From assembly GCA_941918925.1 (NCBI GenBank), contig OW799236.1:118927062-118991061 (forward strand): 64,000 nucleotides of DNA, read 5' to 3'. The position numbers and the translations under genes were made by a program. The DNA comes from Phyto melanocephala. Lineage: Eukaryota > Arthropoda > Insecta > Diptera > Rhinophoridae. Below, one piece after another: positions 25,142 through 36,344 of the stretch; positions within the stretch are counted from its first letter, which is position 1; each line of letters begins with the position of its first letter. The notes under the pieces are model-generated. The model saw nothing but the letters and a program-made list of their open reading frames with translations. It did not search any database and was not told the origin of the DNA.

Positions 25142-26105
25142 ATTATTATTATTAAAAATATCCGCCACTTTGTTTTGGACGCCATCTTAAATTTTTGGAT
25201 TTTACACTTTTGCTTAATTTATTGTATGATCAAGTCCTTTCATTCATTCATACCAATATTGTAAGGGTTGAAGGGGACAAAGCCGTAATTAATATATTTA
25301 ACCCATATATCCGCCATTTTAAATTAAGCGTCATTTTTTTGATTTAACCCATATATAAATTTATTGTTCGCCATTTTGTATGATATTTCACTGTAAGGTC
25401 CTATCATATAATATCCATATTGGATCTGTCGGTTGTCTTGAAGTTGAATTTAACTTGTAAATTTAAGAAAAAACACCGAAGCATTTGTGTACTTGTACTT
25501 GTATCTTAGCAAGTTTCAAACCTAACTCTTAGTTTTTCTTAAATTTATTTCTGAGATTACAATTTATTATTGGATGCTTTTAGCGTGGCTTAAAATTATT
25601 AAGAAGCTGTAGTCAGTTACTTGATATAATTAAACAATTTTTCCAATTTTTACCTATAACTTTGTCAATTAAAGACCAATATATCAAAAACCTTTAGTAG
25701 CATTTTATATCTATTAATAGTAGCAAGTGTCTATAAGTTAACTAGGGGCTGAAAATAGTCAATTCTTATGGAAAAAACATAAAAGAACAGATCAGTAGTC
25801 AATATTTGGTCATATCCAAAAAACTGTGCTGGATTTGCGATTTATTCGCTGGTACTTTTCAAATGATTGATACCAGATACAGATCTGTATCACATGTGGG
25901 GGTTTCTAAAAATTGATTTCAACGAACACGCGGACAGACAGATGTACAGATAACATTGCTTAATCGACTTCTCTAGTCATAAAGTCACAAGTTTTCTGAA
26001 AATATATACTTGATGGAGTTGAAAGTAAAAATTGTTGAAATTACAAACGGAATAATAAAGCTATGCATACCCTTTGCACCACAGGTGATGGTATAACTAG
26101 CGCTT
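25142..26105 (-). mobile_element. DINE-1-like repeat flanking the non-LTR insertion
   Basis: After an ATT run the text 'tccgccactttgttttggacgccatctt', 'cataccaatattgtaagggttgaaggggacaaa' and, near the right end, 'aacacgcggacagacagatg', 'aaaatatatacttgatggagt' and 'aattacaaacggaataataaagct' match the copies at 430-1895 and 27967-28608. It closes at 'caccacaggtgatggtata'. The part before the non-LTR element ('tatgccattttg') fits the same repeat, so the retrotransposon is probably nested in it. Confidence 0.72.
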
Positions 26106-27644
26106 GAACGGAGTTTAATAGAGAAACAATTTTTTTTTAACTGATAAAATAGCCGCTACCTGTGAACAACTTTTTTAGTAATTAGCGGAAATCTGTAATT
26201 ACTAAAGTATTTCGTATCTTTCCTTACTTAAATACTTTTAAGCAAATTTGATCAATTTAGATAGGCTTTATCTATACTTTCATAAAAACATTTACCGTTT
26301 TGCACAAATAGTGCACACTATCATAACGTGAACTAGTATTTGACTTAAATTTGCTTTGCTTCGGGCGGGTACCAATCAAAATTTATCATAGAATCGCAAT
26401 CTTGAAAATCATTATTGGACTTTTTAAGAACCACTTCCTAAAAAAAAATTTTGCACATAAGTAATTACAAAATCAATTAAATTTACTTACTACACACTTA
26501 CAATGAAAACCCATACAAAATCTCTTGTTGTAGGAAAATTTCCTAAAACACTAATTAATATACCAAGAACTAAGACTATAAAACTTAAATTGTTTAAGCT
26601 TAAAATATCATCATCAGCAAGATGATAATAGTTGTGTGGTGAAGAGTATAACGACGACGACGATGATGATGCATGGTGAAACCACCACAATTTGCGGTTT
26701 TTGGGCAAATATCTCTACCTACATGTGTACACACACACACATACATACATACATACATTCATGCAAACAACTATAGATAAGTAAATATATTGGTTGCGGA
26801 TGAATCTAGGAATCCTAAAATGTATGTTGATATTTAAGTCAGTACATACAAACCTGCACACACATACAAACATATGTATATATTTGTTTAACTATATAAA
26901 GTCTTACATTAATTTTGCAATTTTCAAAGTGTTTGGCCAAATGTTCATTCAAGTATAACAACCAACAGAATGTTATTCTACTCCTTCTAGATTTTATAGC
27001 CATTAGCACAAGTAGAATCTAAGACTACCATTTACATTACATACTAAATATAGCAAGTAGTAGTTGTAGCAATAATAATAGTTTTAACACACTACACCAC
27101 ACCGCATCATGCCACACCCCATATCATATTACTCACAGTGTCCATAAAATAATTGTTTGTGTGCTGGCGTTTTGCGATTTTATCTACTTGTACGTATGAG
27201 TGTGTTGTTGTTATTCAAAGCTAAAATTCAATTAGTATCTCTGAAATACAATTAATTGTTTTGAGTTCATATTACTTTACCAGAGAGCCTCATTTCCTCT
27301 AGCTACCAACAAACCCAACTAAAATTTAAACGTTATTGTGCGTTAACTATCTAGTATCGTAGATTAAGTGCGTGGAATTGTGTTTAGTTGGTGGTACATC
27401 TAGTGATGGTGAAGTTGATGTGCATGAAAGGCGATGATGTTTCCAATAATTTAATTGTTTATTTTTTTTGGGTTTAGTTTTAGACTAGTTTTTTTTTTTG
27501 TATTTTAGTTAAGGTGTTTGAATATGATCTAATATATCAACTATAATTATTATGAAATTTAGTAAATCTCTTTTAGGAAATTTTTATTAAAAGTTTTAAG
27601 TTAAATTGTTAAAAGGTTAAAAATAATATTATTAAGCTTTTGTT
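26106..27644. other. AT-rich DNA with microsatellites, no gene seen
   Basis: Simple repeats are an ACG then ATG trinucleotide run at 26651-26671 and a CA dinucleotide followed by CATA units at 26729-26758. I see no exon. The tone of the sequence is like long fly introns, but this cannot be shown here. Confidence 0.45.
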
Positions 27645-27960
27645 AGTTTGTAGCGGAAATTGTAAAAGCAATTTCCACTAATTTGAAGCCTAACTTATAC
27701 TTAGTGACTACGATAGTGCGTAGTGCCACGCCCATGTATTGTAAATATTATTTTTAACTAGTTATAGTTAATCGATACTTTCATGGGACTTTCAGAAAAC
27801 ACTAGTTCTGGTAGTGATGCAGTTTTATGATAAGAAAATTAGGCAGTGCCACGCCTGCATAACTTAAATATAATTTTTATGTGACTATTTTATTGATATC
27901 TATGCAATTTTGAAAGCACATTGAATATTGAATTCCGTTATTAATAAAATTTAAACAAGT
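27645..27960 (+). repeat. Diverged Helitron-like fragment with GTGCCACGCC motifs
   Basis: Two phrases 'gtgcgtagtgccacgccca' (about 27715) and 'ggcagtgccacgcctgcat' (about 27845) lie about 130 bp apart, with weak similarity between the units, resembling the tandem array in the Helitron at 13498-14307. No ends are visible. Confidence 0.35.
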
Positions 27961-27966
27961 TGAATG

Positions 27967-28608
27967 AATAACAAGTAACAACGCTATATTCGGCCATGCC
28001 GAATCTTATATACCCTTCACAACGTCATTCATCTCATATAAAATACGTACATACATGTAAAAAACATACCAAAAAAAATTACATAAAAAAATATATTAAA
28101 AAAAAAAAAAAAAATAATAATAAAAAAAATTACAAAAAAAAATTTAAAAAAAAAATTTTAAAAATTTTTTAAAAAAATTTAAAAAAAATATAAAAAAAAA
28201 TAAAATTTTTTTGGCTCAGCTGGAATTCGATGCTACGTTTACTTTAACCAGTATGTATGTAGGTTGTTGTTGTAATTCTGAAAAAAAACGAGGTGATCGA
28301 GGTTTTTTGCTCATATATCAGAAAGTTATGGGGCGATTTTGCTGAGTTTCAATAGGGATTCATTCTTGGATATTTCCAAGAGATTGATACCATATAGAGG
28401 CCTGAGGAACATATAGTTGCTTCTAAAAGTTGATTTCAACCAACACACGGACAGACGGGCAGACGGACAGACGGTCAGGGCTTAATCGACTCCTCTATTC
28501 ATAAGCTTTCAGAAAATATATACTTTATGGGGTCGGAAATGAAAATTGTAGAAATTACAAACGGAATGACAAAGCTATATATACCCTTGTGCACCACAGG
28601 TGAAGGGT
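27967..28608 (-). mobile_element. DINE-1-like repeat with both ends preserved
   Basis: The left side begins with 'aataacaagtaacaacgcta' and the palindrome ATTCGGC-cat-GCCGAAT (27988-28004), followed by 'cttatatacccttcac'. The right side has the GACAGACGG microsatellite block (about 28450-28475), 'atatatactttatggggtcgg', 'gaaattacaaacggaatgac' and closes with 'ggtgaagggtataaaaa'. A long A-rich low-complexity tract (28081-28210) replaces the middle. The palindrome is taken as the 3'-terminal hairpin, so the copy is on the minus strand. This is the clearest short member in the window. Confidence 0.8.
28081..28210 (+). repeat. A-rich low-complexity tract inside the repeat
   Basis: Over 100 bases of almost pure A with scattered T, including one run of about 20 A. 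It is probably a grown simple repeat and a possible assembly-length uncertainty. Confidence 0.85.
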
Positions 28609-30219
28609 ATAAAAATACTACAGTGTGTAGGCTGACGTCCAAATAAAATAAATATTCTTATGAATATAAAATATTTTTAAAGTATTTGTTAGTGCTGTAG
28701 AACCATCTTGTGTTGGCAGCTACCAGAATCATAGCTCACTTTGGTCCTTCATAGGTTCTACTATGGTACAGGTTAGGTTGATCTAAAAGCTCTTAATAGA
28801 AAAACAAAGTACTCTTTTTTTACACTCGATTTTTTACTACTTACTTAAACTATAATTTATTTTTGTTTTGAATAATGATCGCAGAAGATTAATTTCAAAT
28901 ATATATTTGCTTTATTACTTCATTTATTACTAGTACAACGTTTGAAGAAAAAGTAGCATTTTGCATGGCCAGTAATTCACAAATCAAATTAAATAATTTT
29001 AATAAACTTAAATATTAAGCAATAATTTATTGTCCTTTATGTTCTTTAACACATCACAGTACTCAAGCATTTATATTAAAAGAAACCAGCAAATAATTAT
29101 TTATTTATTTAAGCTCTATAAACAAAAATGTTCCACGATACCTACACCTACACCTACACCTACTACAATGAACATATTAATATACTTCACAACTATTCTT
29201 TTGACTAAAGCCAGCAAGGAGTAGCAAGCAGCACCAGCCTCGCGCCATACGTATACATTAAGCAAATAGTCAGATTGTGCTAAACCAACCATAATTTACA
29301 TCTTAAACAATAACAATTAAGAGAAAAAAAAACAACAACAACACCAAAAGCCAAGGCGAGAATAATTGCTTATTTTTCACTGTTCTGTGCCATAATTAAC
29401 AGCTTGACAGCTGTAATTTCATTTATTTTCATTCGAAAAATAACTATTCACAAATAAATACATTTATACATTTAAAAATGAATTTGTATGTATTTTCATT
29501 ATGTACATACAGACACAGACATATAAACTTATATAGTTTGTGTGTGTGTGTATAAACTGTTCATCTGTTGTAATTTTATTTATTTTAAATTCACAGCAAT
29601 AAAATAGACGACCAAGAAATAAAGAGTGGGTGGGTGGAACTGACTGACTGAATGACGAATAGTTCAAAATTATTTATTGTTTTTGTGTGGAGTTCCCAGC
29701 ATTACTTTATTCCCTTTTATAATTGTTGTTGTACTCATTTCATTTATTTTTTGTTCATTTAGTTGATTTTTTTTCAAATCTTATTTAAGTATTGTTACTT
29801 GCACTGGGAATTGTATTATAGTCATTTGTAATTGCGTATAACAGTTAATAATGATGGCATGCTAATTATTGCAATAATTTATTAAAAAAGTTTTTCACAA
29901 CATATAGTGGTTTGCGAAAATGTTCTTGAATCGTCAGAATGTTCTTTAGTTGATTTATCAGTGGATGGTGAGGCAGCGGTAATTAGACTAGTAAACGTGC
30001 CACTAAAGTTTGTCATTTTGAATAAACTACTTTATACGAAATAAAGCTTTTCATTTTTACAGTTGCCTCTGTTTGAAATGAAATTCCCGGAGGTAATTTA
30101 AATGTGCTTCGATGTGGAGATTTTCAACCTTGAGTGCAGCGCGTTACCTATAAAACTTTCAGAGGCAAGATATTTTTGAATAGGTCAATTGTTTAATTTT
30201 AGGCGAGCCATTACCGTTT
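28609..30219. other. AT-rich DNA with simple repeats, no gene seen
   Basis: Contains a CCTACA hexamer array at 29141-29163 and a TG run at 29538-29550. The text 'acaggttaggttga' at 28769-28782 resembles the complement of the non-LTR tail but is too short to assign. Confidence 0.4.
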
Positions 30220-30480
30220 TGGAGCGCTTTACGAAAGAACAATGCGTTATAGTTGTAAAAATTTATAAAAAAAAATTTGAAAAGTTATGCTAAAACCTTT
30301 TAAAAGTTTCGAAAAAATTTCAGAGAGTGCACCTAATGAATCAACCATTCAAAGCGTGGTCAAAGACTTTGAATAAATTGGATCGGTTAAAGACAGTTAG
30401 ACTCCTGTACGTAAACTTCTCAGTCATACAGAGAAAACAGTATCGGTTGTGAGTAACACAATTGTTGCCAATAGCATAGT
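30220..30480 (+). pseudogene. N-terminal fragment of a mariner-like (IS630 type) transposase, DUF4817-like
   Basis: The translation near 30222-30275 reads RFTKEQCVIVVKIYKKN-like, the start of the helix-turn-helix domain in this transposase group. Near 30330-30400, in a second frame, APNESTIQSVVKDFE, a stop, then IGSVKD matches the usual 'S-T-I-x-x-V-x-K-F-E-x-x-G-S-V-x-D' block. Two frames and an internal stop are needed, so it is a pseudogene. No catalytic DDE part follows; the Helitron at 30882 is unrelated. The terminal repeats were not found. Confidence 0.6.
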
Positions 30481-30881
30481 TTGGTTGTGATAGTAGAATT
30501 TTACGGTTATATCAACAGAATTTTGTTCGGAATATAAATATGTATTCAGCACTAATAAATTATGATTCTTGCAATAGAAATTTTATAATCACAAATAAAA
30601 AAGTTCGATTGCAGGAGCTGAACCATTCCATTGGCAAGGAATGTAATTTTCTGCTTTCTGGGTGAGATCTCTTGAGAACATTGCTGTTGTAAACTTGACT
30701 GTCTGTATAGTTCTCAACGCTTTCACTCAATTTTCTCGAATCTACTCAGCGAATTTTGACAGTCCAGGAAAATGCCTGTAGTGGTGCTGGAGTAAAGCAA
30801 GGGATGCCGAATGGTAATAAAATCACTGTAGAGTAAAGGAGGTCGAAAAGGGATCCGAAATAGTAGTGATCTGCACACATA

Positions 30882-31369
30882 TCTCTATATAAATATATAA
30901 AAATTACGTGTATGTTCGTGATCGATAAACTCAAAAACTACTAGACCGATTTTAGCCAAATTTTATACGCATGCTCTATGGGCCGTGAGGAGTGTAGTGA
31001 GTGTCTGTGTAGTTTGAAGTTCGTCCAACAGATGGCGCAATATTTTTTTTTGTGTTTCTGCACAGATTTTGATAAAAAGTTCGTCCGACAGATGGCACAA
31101 TATTTAGTTTTTTTTGTTTTTGCACCGTAACTGAAGAACTACTGCACCGATTTTAACCAAACTTTATATGCATGCTCTATGGGCCGTGAGGAGTGTTTTA
31201 GTGTTTGAGTTTGAGTTAGTATTTTTTTGTGGTTTTGCACCGTAACTGAAGAACTACTTCACCGATTTTGACCAAAATTTATAAAAACACTCGAGTTTGA
31301 TTTTCTTCGAGAGGCAGTTCAAAATATAAGAACAATTTGGGACAAGCCATGCGGACCGAGCCCAGCTAG
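30882..31369 (+). mobile_element. Non-autonomous Helitron with internal duplication
   Basis: The 5' end is TC after an A (30881), with the opening 'tctctatataaatatat'. The 3' end is CTAG (31366-31369) followed by T, with 'ggaccgagcccagctag' just inside, the usual GC-rich subterminal region. The interior holds three copies of an 'accgattttnaccaaa' phrase (near 30942, 31147 and 31260); two are followed by 'gcatgctctatgggccgtga', at 30969 and 31170, a period of about 200 bp. The phrase 'gttcgtccgacagatggc' also occurs twice. No coding sequence is seen. It resembles the element at 13498-14307 in ends but not in body. Confidence 0.68.
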
Positions 31370-33854
31370 TACATATAAAAAAGATAAATTATACAACATT
31401 TTATGAACAAAGATATCTCTGGAATTTTTTATAGCAACAAAATTTCCGTTCATTATTGAACTTTATGTTTGAAAAAATTTATGCAGGCTTGAGTTATACA
31501 AATATTATAGAGCATATCTTTTCCGATACTACCCGATAGGCGGTGATAAATTTTTGAATCTAAATATCATCTACTTAATTACAAGACTTTTAGGTTATTA
31601 CGTTCGGTAGCTATGGCCTTGCCTTTTTTTATTTCTTTACCACAACGAGTTACAAATAAATTTACCATCAATATCCTTTATCCTTTCTTTGTGATTATCG
31701 TTCAAACTATAACTAGTTTTGATGCTGGTTTCAAACATTTTTCGTACAAAAATTCCCTGAAAATCTTGTTCTTGAAACAAAAACTTTTAAAAATTTAATT
31801 CAAAAAGAAATGATCGAACATGTTCTATAAATCAAAATATATCCAGAGTAAAAAAAAAATTATAAAAAAACTACCACATAAATCTAATAAAAAATATTTT
31901 TTCAAAATTTTTAATAAAATATCTTGCGAACATTTTTTGTTTAGATCCCTGATAATGATCTACAAAGTAGGTCGAAATATTGGAATAACATAAAAAAAGA
32001 AATTTAAAATCTTTTCTTTAAAAAAAAAACAACAAAATTAAATTTTTATGACCTAAAGCCAAACAAAAATTTGCAACAAAATATATAAACAACAAAACAA
32101 GGTCAACAATACCTATTTAACAACATTTTTTTAAAATTTTCTATCCATAAAAATTTATTTGATTTTTTTATGAGTTAAACTTTATTTAAATTTTTACTTA
32201 AAATACATATCATCAAAACATGCATGTAAATTAAATTTTATCGAAAATTTTCCATAAAAATTTTTCAGTAAATTTATTTATAAAAAAGTAATAGTAATTT
32301 TTATGTAAAAAATATGTTAAAGCAATTTTAATAAAAAATTTTTGAAACATTTAACAAAATACGTTCTGTAAAATTATTTAATTAAAAAAAAAAGAAACAA
32401 ATTTTTAGACACCTGTTTTAAAAAATTAAACAAAACAGTTTTCTTGTTAATTTCATAAATCGTTTAAAATTTACATAATTGTTCTTAAAAGTAAATAATA
32501 ATTTTTCATATTTCATTGCCATGTAATTACAAGAAAATTATTTATACATATTTAAAATATTAAGTTTGAATTTTCTTAGTATTTACTCAAAGCCTCTAGC
32601 AAGGAAATTGTTAAATAAAATTATAAAATTATTTTTATTTGTGTACAAAGTTAGAGAGAAAACATTAAGGTAAATTAGCGAAAAAAAAAAAATTTCACTA
32701 CTGCTACAACACATTGTCATTAGTGATGCTCTTGGCTTCTGTTATTTGTTTTTTGTTTTGATTGTTCTCTATATAAATGATGTAAATAAGAGTTGGAGAC
32801 CAACAACTTAAGCTAAAATGGACAATAACAAGAAAAACTGTAAATGCCTTAAAAAAAATTGCCAGAGGTAGTAAGACATATAAGTACTACTGCCAACACC
32901 CATTATGTGTGCAAGTGTTGGTAGTAGAACAAGTAATAACATTATTATAATTAAAGGGTACCTTAAAGGGTCATTATGCAAAATGTCAACAACATAATTT
33001 TCTTTTTGTTGTTGTATAATTTCAACTTCCATCCAGTTACTTGTAGTATATGCATGACCAACTTATACTTGTACCTTTGTACAGACGTCATCACAGAGTC
33101 TAGAGAAATAACGAACAAAAAAGTAAATAAAAAATAAAAGTGGTCAAGCTGGGTCAGTAGATTTCTTTTTAACGCTTTTGGCATTTAAAGGTTAAAATAG
33201 ACGTTTATGCAAAGCTCCAGTTGTATGGCGAATGAAAAAAAAAAATCTTATACAAATCAGGTTAAAATAATATTGAGTCAAGTAGATGTTAAAGGTGAAA
33301 ACGAATTATGACAGCGCTATATAAACATTGAATTTACCAAACACTCTCTAAGAAAATTAAAGGAAAATTTAGAAGTTATAACATTAAACTTGTAGTCTCA
33401 AAAATATAAATTTATAAATGTCACAAAATTTTTTTAGTACAAAAATTTTTTGTGATTTTTTTTAAATATGGCTCTTCAAACATTTTCTAAGAATTGGGAA
33501 TTTATACTAAAAATACTGAAAGAAGTTAAATGTTGTGAATTTTTTTCAGGCATAAGCTTTTTAAATTGCTGACGTACGATGATGAGATGTGATGTGATCA
33601 TTTATCTAGCTTTTTTCGAAAATAAAAATTTAATTTAAAAATTTTTAAAAATAAAATTTGGTGAATGAGAGTTAAGTCCCCTCTTTATACGCAAGAGTTT
33701 ATATGAGCTTATCAAATGGAATACAATTTCGATCACTGAAATAAAAAATAAAATACACGGTATACAAATAGTTACATGAGATATATGACATCATCATCTT
33801 TTTAAAATCTGTTGCTTTCCAGATCAAGAACACAGTCACTATCTGCATGTTTTA
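31370..33854. other. Very AT-rich DNA, no gene seen
   Basis: The stretch 31800-32700 is extreme in A/T with poly-A and poly-T runs. I see no transposon end or exon. Short frames at 32808-33184 are not supported. Confidence 0.45.
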
Positions 33855-34840
33855 AATGAATTTCAAAGAATTATTCACATTTTTGTATCAAGATCCGCAA
33901 AAATCACAGGGGTATTGATATGCTTGTTTTAGAGTATTTTCCATATCATCTTTTAGAATTTGTGGCTGTAGCGATTGAATTTTTAAAAAAAATTTTGAGT
34001 TGAAGAATCGGGTTTGTTCTCATATACTCAGTTTTTTAAATAACCTCAAAGAAAATGGTCGAATGGTGGCAAATCTGACGAATACGCTGGGTAATTAATT
34101 AAAAAAATCTGAAAGTTATTCGATCTCCAAAAATTTGACCTAAAAGTGCCTTTATGCTTCAAGCAGTGTGTGTAAAAGCTCCATACTGCTGAAACCACAT
34201 TTCAGGTCTGTTATCAGTAGCAGAACTTAAAAAATATTCTATCATAAACAAATACAAAAAAAAAACGTCCAATGATATTTTCAGATGTAACGCCACAACA
34301 CACTGTACACCCAATTGACGAAGATGAATGAATTTTTTGTTTTCAGAACCCCAGAACCAGCAGTTTTATTTATAAGCAAAGCCAATCAAATAAAAATGAG
34401 CTTAACCACTTATAATCAGTTTTCAATAAAGTTTATTTAATTTCTTATTAACTATTGAAATTCAATTGCAAGATTTAGACATGATGCGATGATCTTTGGG
34501 TTTTAATTCTTGCATCAATTGCAGCTTATAAGGGAATGGCAGTAAATTTTTTTTAGGATGCGTCGTAGTGATGTACGAGCTGTTCCTAGATGAGCAGAAT
34601 GCTTTCGGGTAGAAGCTTTTCAGGTTTTGTTAATGCTTTGCTCCACATGTGCAACATTTTTTTCTATTACGAATTAAACTTGGTCTACCGGTTTTGAAGC
34701 AAGTTTCTTACAGTGCCGTCATTGTCTCAGAGTGAAAAATTCTAGCATTAAAATGTCAACGATATGTTTTTTGAATTAAAAGAATTGGTGACTGATTTCA
34801 ACAAAATTATTCTCATAATTTTTATGACCATTTTAATGTG
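33855..34840 (-). pseudogene. Mariner-like (IS630 type) transposase pseudogene, most decayed copy
   Basis: Reading the minus strand, the block at about 34470-34670 gives SRNSSYITTTHPKKN then PYKLQLMQELKPKDHR, the conserved region before the catalytic domain. The block at 34335-34400 corresponds to the 'AHF...GYVNKQN...WG.ENP' stretch around the second catalytic Asp. The block at 34015-34140 corresponds to 'PDL.P.DFFLWGYLKS.VYENKP' near the C-terminus. Every block contains stops or shifts. By eye it is homologous to 50912-51904, for example 'ttttcagaaccccagaaccagca' at 34340 against 51413. The boundaries are those of recognisable coding similarity, and terminal repeats were not found. Confidence 0.68.
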
Positions 34841-35364
34841 GAAACGGAAACAATTTAAAAAAATTCTAAAATACATGACGTGCCCTTTTATCGACCGTGT
34901 TTTAGTGCAGTTTTAAACTGTGTTACAAAAAATCACATTTAGAAAAATTGTTGGGCTTTTTGGATGAAATTATTCTATAATGGACAAGTATCCATTATAT
35001 CCAGATATTCACAATTTGCTAATGAATTTATCTTATACTAGAATTAAAGGAGATTTCGAGATGCAAATTTTTCGTTCCTTAAAATTTTCATAACTGATCG
35101 ACTTTATATAATTAGAACAATCGGAACTACATTATCCCACCGTAACTGCCAAAATATTAGTCTAAAAAAATATTTTATTTCGATAGACGGAATATAGTTT
35201 TGTTTCCTTTTACGCCATAAAATTTATTCCAGTTCCGATCAACGTTCATCAATCCGTCTTTTATTTCTTTCACAAAATTCTACTAAAAGACTGTAGTTAG
35301 ATACAGCAAAGTTCCAAATTCAAGTGGACCGCTACAAAGACTTTAGACAAAGACCGACAGTTTT
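34841..35364. other. AT-rich DNA, no gene seen
   Basis: This lies between the mariner-like pseudogene and the short non-LTR copy. Nothing is recognisable except possible outer parts of the mariner-like element. Confidence 0.4.
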
Positions 35365-35861
35365 TAAGATTTCTTATTTTAAGATTTATTATAATCAAAG
35401 GAGATTCTGAGACTGAGTAGAACAATACTTAGGAGACTAACCAGTGAAATTGTAGGCCACACGGAGTTGAGAACCCATCAAGCTCGCATAAAATTGTCTG
35501 AAGAAACGGCATGTAGAGCATGCGAGAAAGAGAATGAGACTTTGGTACACTACCTCTTTCACTTTCCTGCGTTTGGTCATATTAGACACGAAAATTTTAC
35601 AGTGGATACAATGTCGAACATGCAAAACCTGGGGAACTTGTACCGGATATCAATAAGAAATTAAATTGAGGGCACTGGGTTCTTGGACTAGTCCATTACT
35701 TACGGGAAATTATGATTATGGTTTTGTTTGGGAATTCCGTTTACCATATGGAGCGCACAACATGCCAACTGGGCATAAGTGTATACCTGTCATGGGATTG
35801 GGCTTTTAGTGCCCCTCCTTTTCAACTTGACCTAACATAACCTAACCTAAGATTTCTTATT
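35365..35861 (+). mobile_element. Short 5'-truncated copy of the non-LTR retrotransposon, with 14-bp target duplication
   Basis: From 35394 to 35847 the sequence matches 24690-25141: the end of ORF2 (including CRACEKENETLVHYL near 35511-35555), the 3' UTR, and a CCTAA-type tail broken by one substitution. The target duplication TAAGATTTCTTATT is at 35365-35378 and 35848-35861. Between the left duplication and the element, 15 bases (35379-35393) resemble a mutated copy of the duplication itself (TTAAGATTTATTAT), a filler of the kind seen at 5' junctions of target-primed insertions. The coding part has a stop near 35664, and Cys/His positions are changed (HYLFHFP for HYLCHCP), so this copy is older than the one at 23367. 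Confidence 0.88.
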
Positions 35862-35979
35862 GCTTTAAAAAATTTAAAACAAACAATACAATATTCTTTA
35901 ATCATATTAAGTTTACGGAAAATTACTGTTATGTGACAATATGAAATAAAAACACTTATTTTGGATTCACCAAGAGTAA

Positions 35980-36341
35980 GTCCCCGTTTAGACAGGGAAA
36001 CATTTGGAAGAGAAACATCTGGAATTCTCTTTTGTATTTTCCTTCACGGCCATACAGGGAAACAGTGTTGTCGGAAACATTCCAGTTTATATTTAATTTA
36101 ATTTTAATTTTATTTAGTTCATTATTTATTTTTTTATTTTTATTTAAACAAAGTCAAATATAAAACATATAGAACAAAGCACGCCGAAAAAAAATAAAGC
36201 AAATGTCAAAAACCATAGCAAATGCAAACAATAAGAATGAAAGCACAGGGCGTGCCTCCGAGAATGGGAAACAAATTTCATATTCTCTTCCCCACCCGTC
36301 CCTCTCTACCAAACAAAATATTTCCCTGTCTAAACGGCGAC
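35980..36341. mobile_element. MITE, PIF/Harbinger-like, TAA target duplication
   Basis: The left end GTCCCCGTTTAGACAGGGAA and the complement of the right end, GTCGCCGTTTAGACAGGGAA, differ at one position in 20. TAA flanks both sides (35977-35979 and 36342-36344), the trinucleotide duplication typical of PIF/Harbinger. It is 362 bp long, AT-rich inside and has no transposase. Confidence 0.78.
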
Positions 36342-36344
36342 TAA

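Noticed and set aside
28769..28782. Complement of the non-LTR tail
   Set aside because: Only about 11 bases match and no 3' UTR similarity follows.
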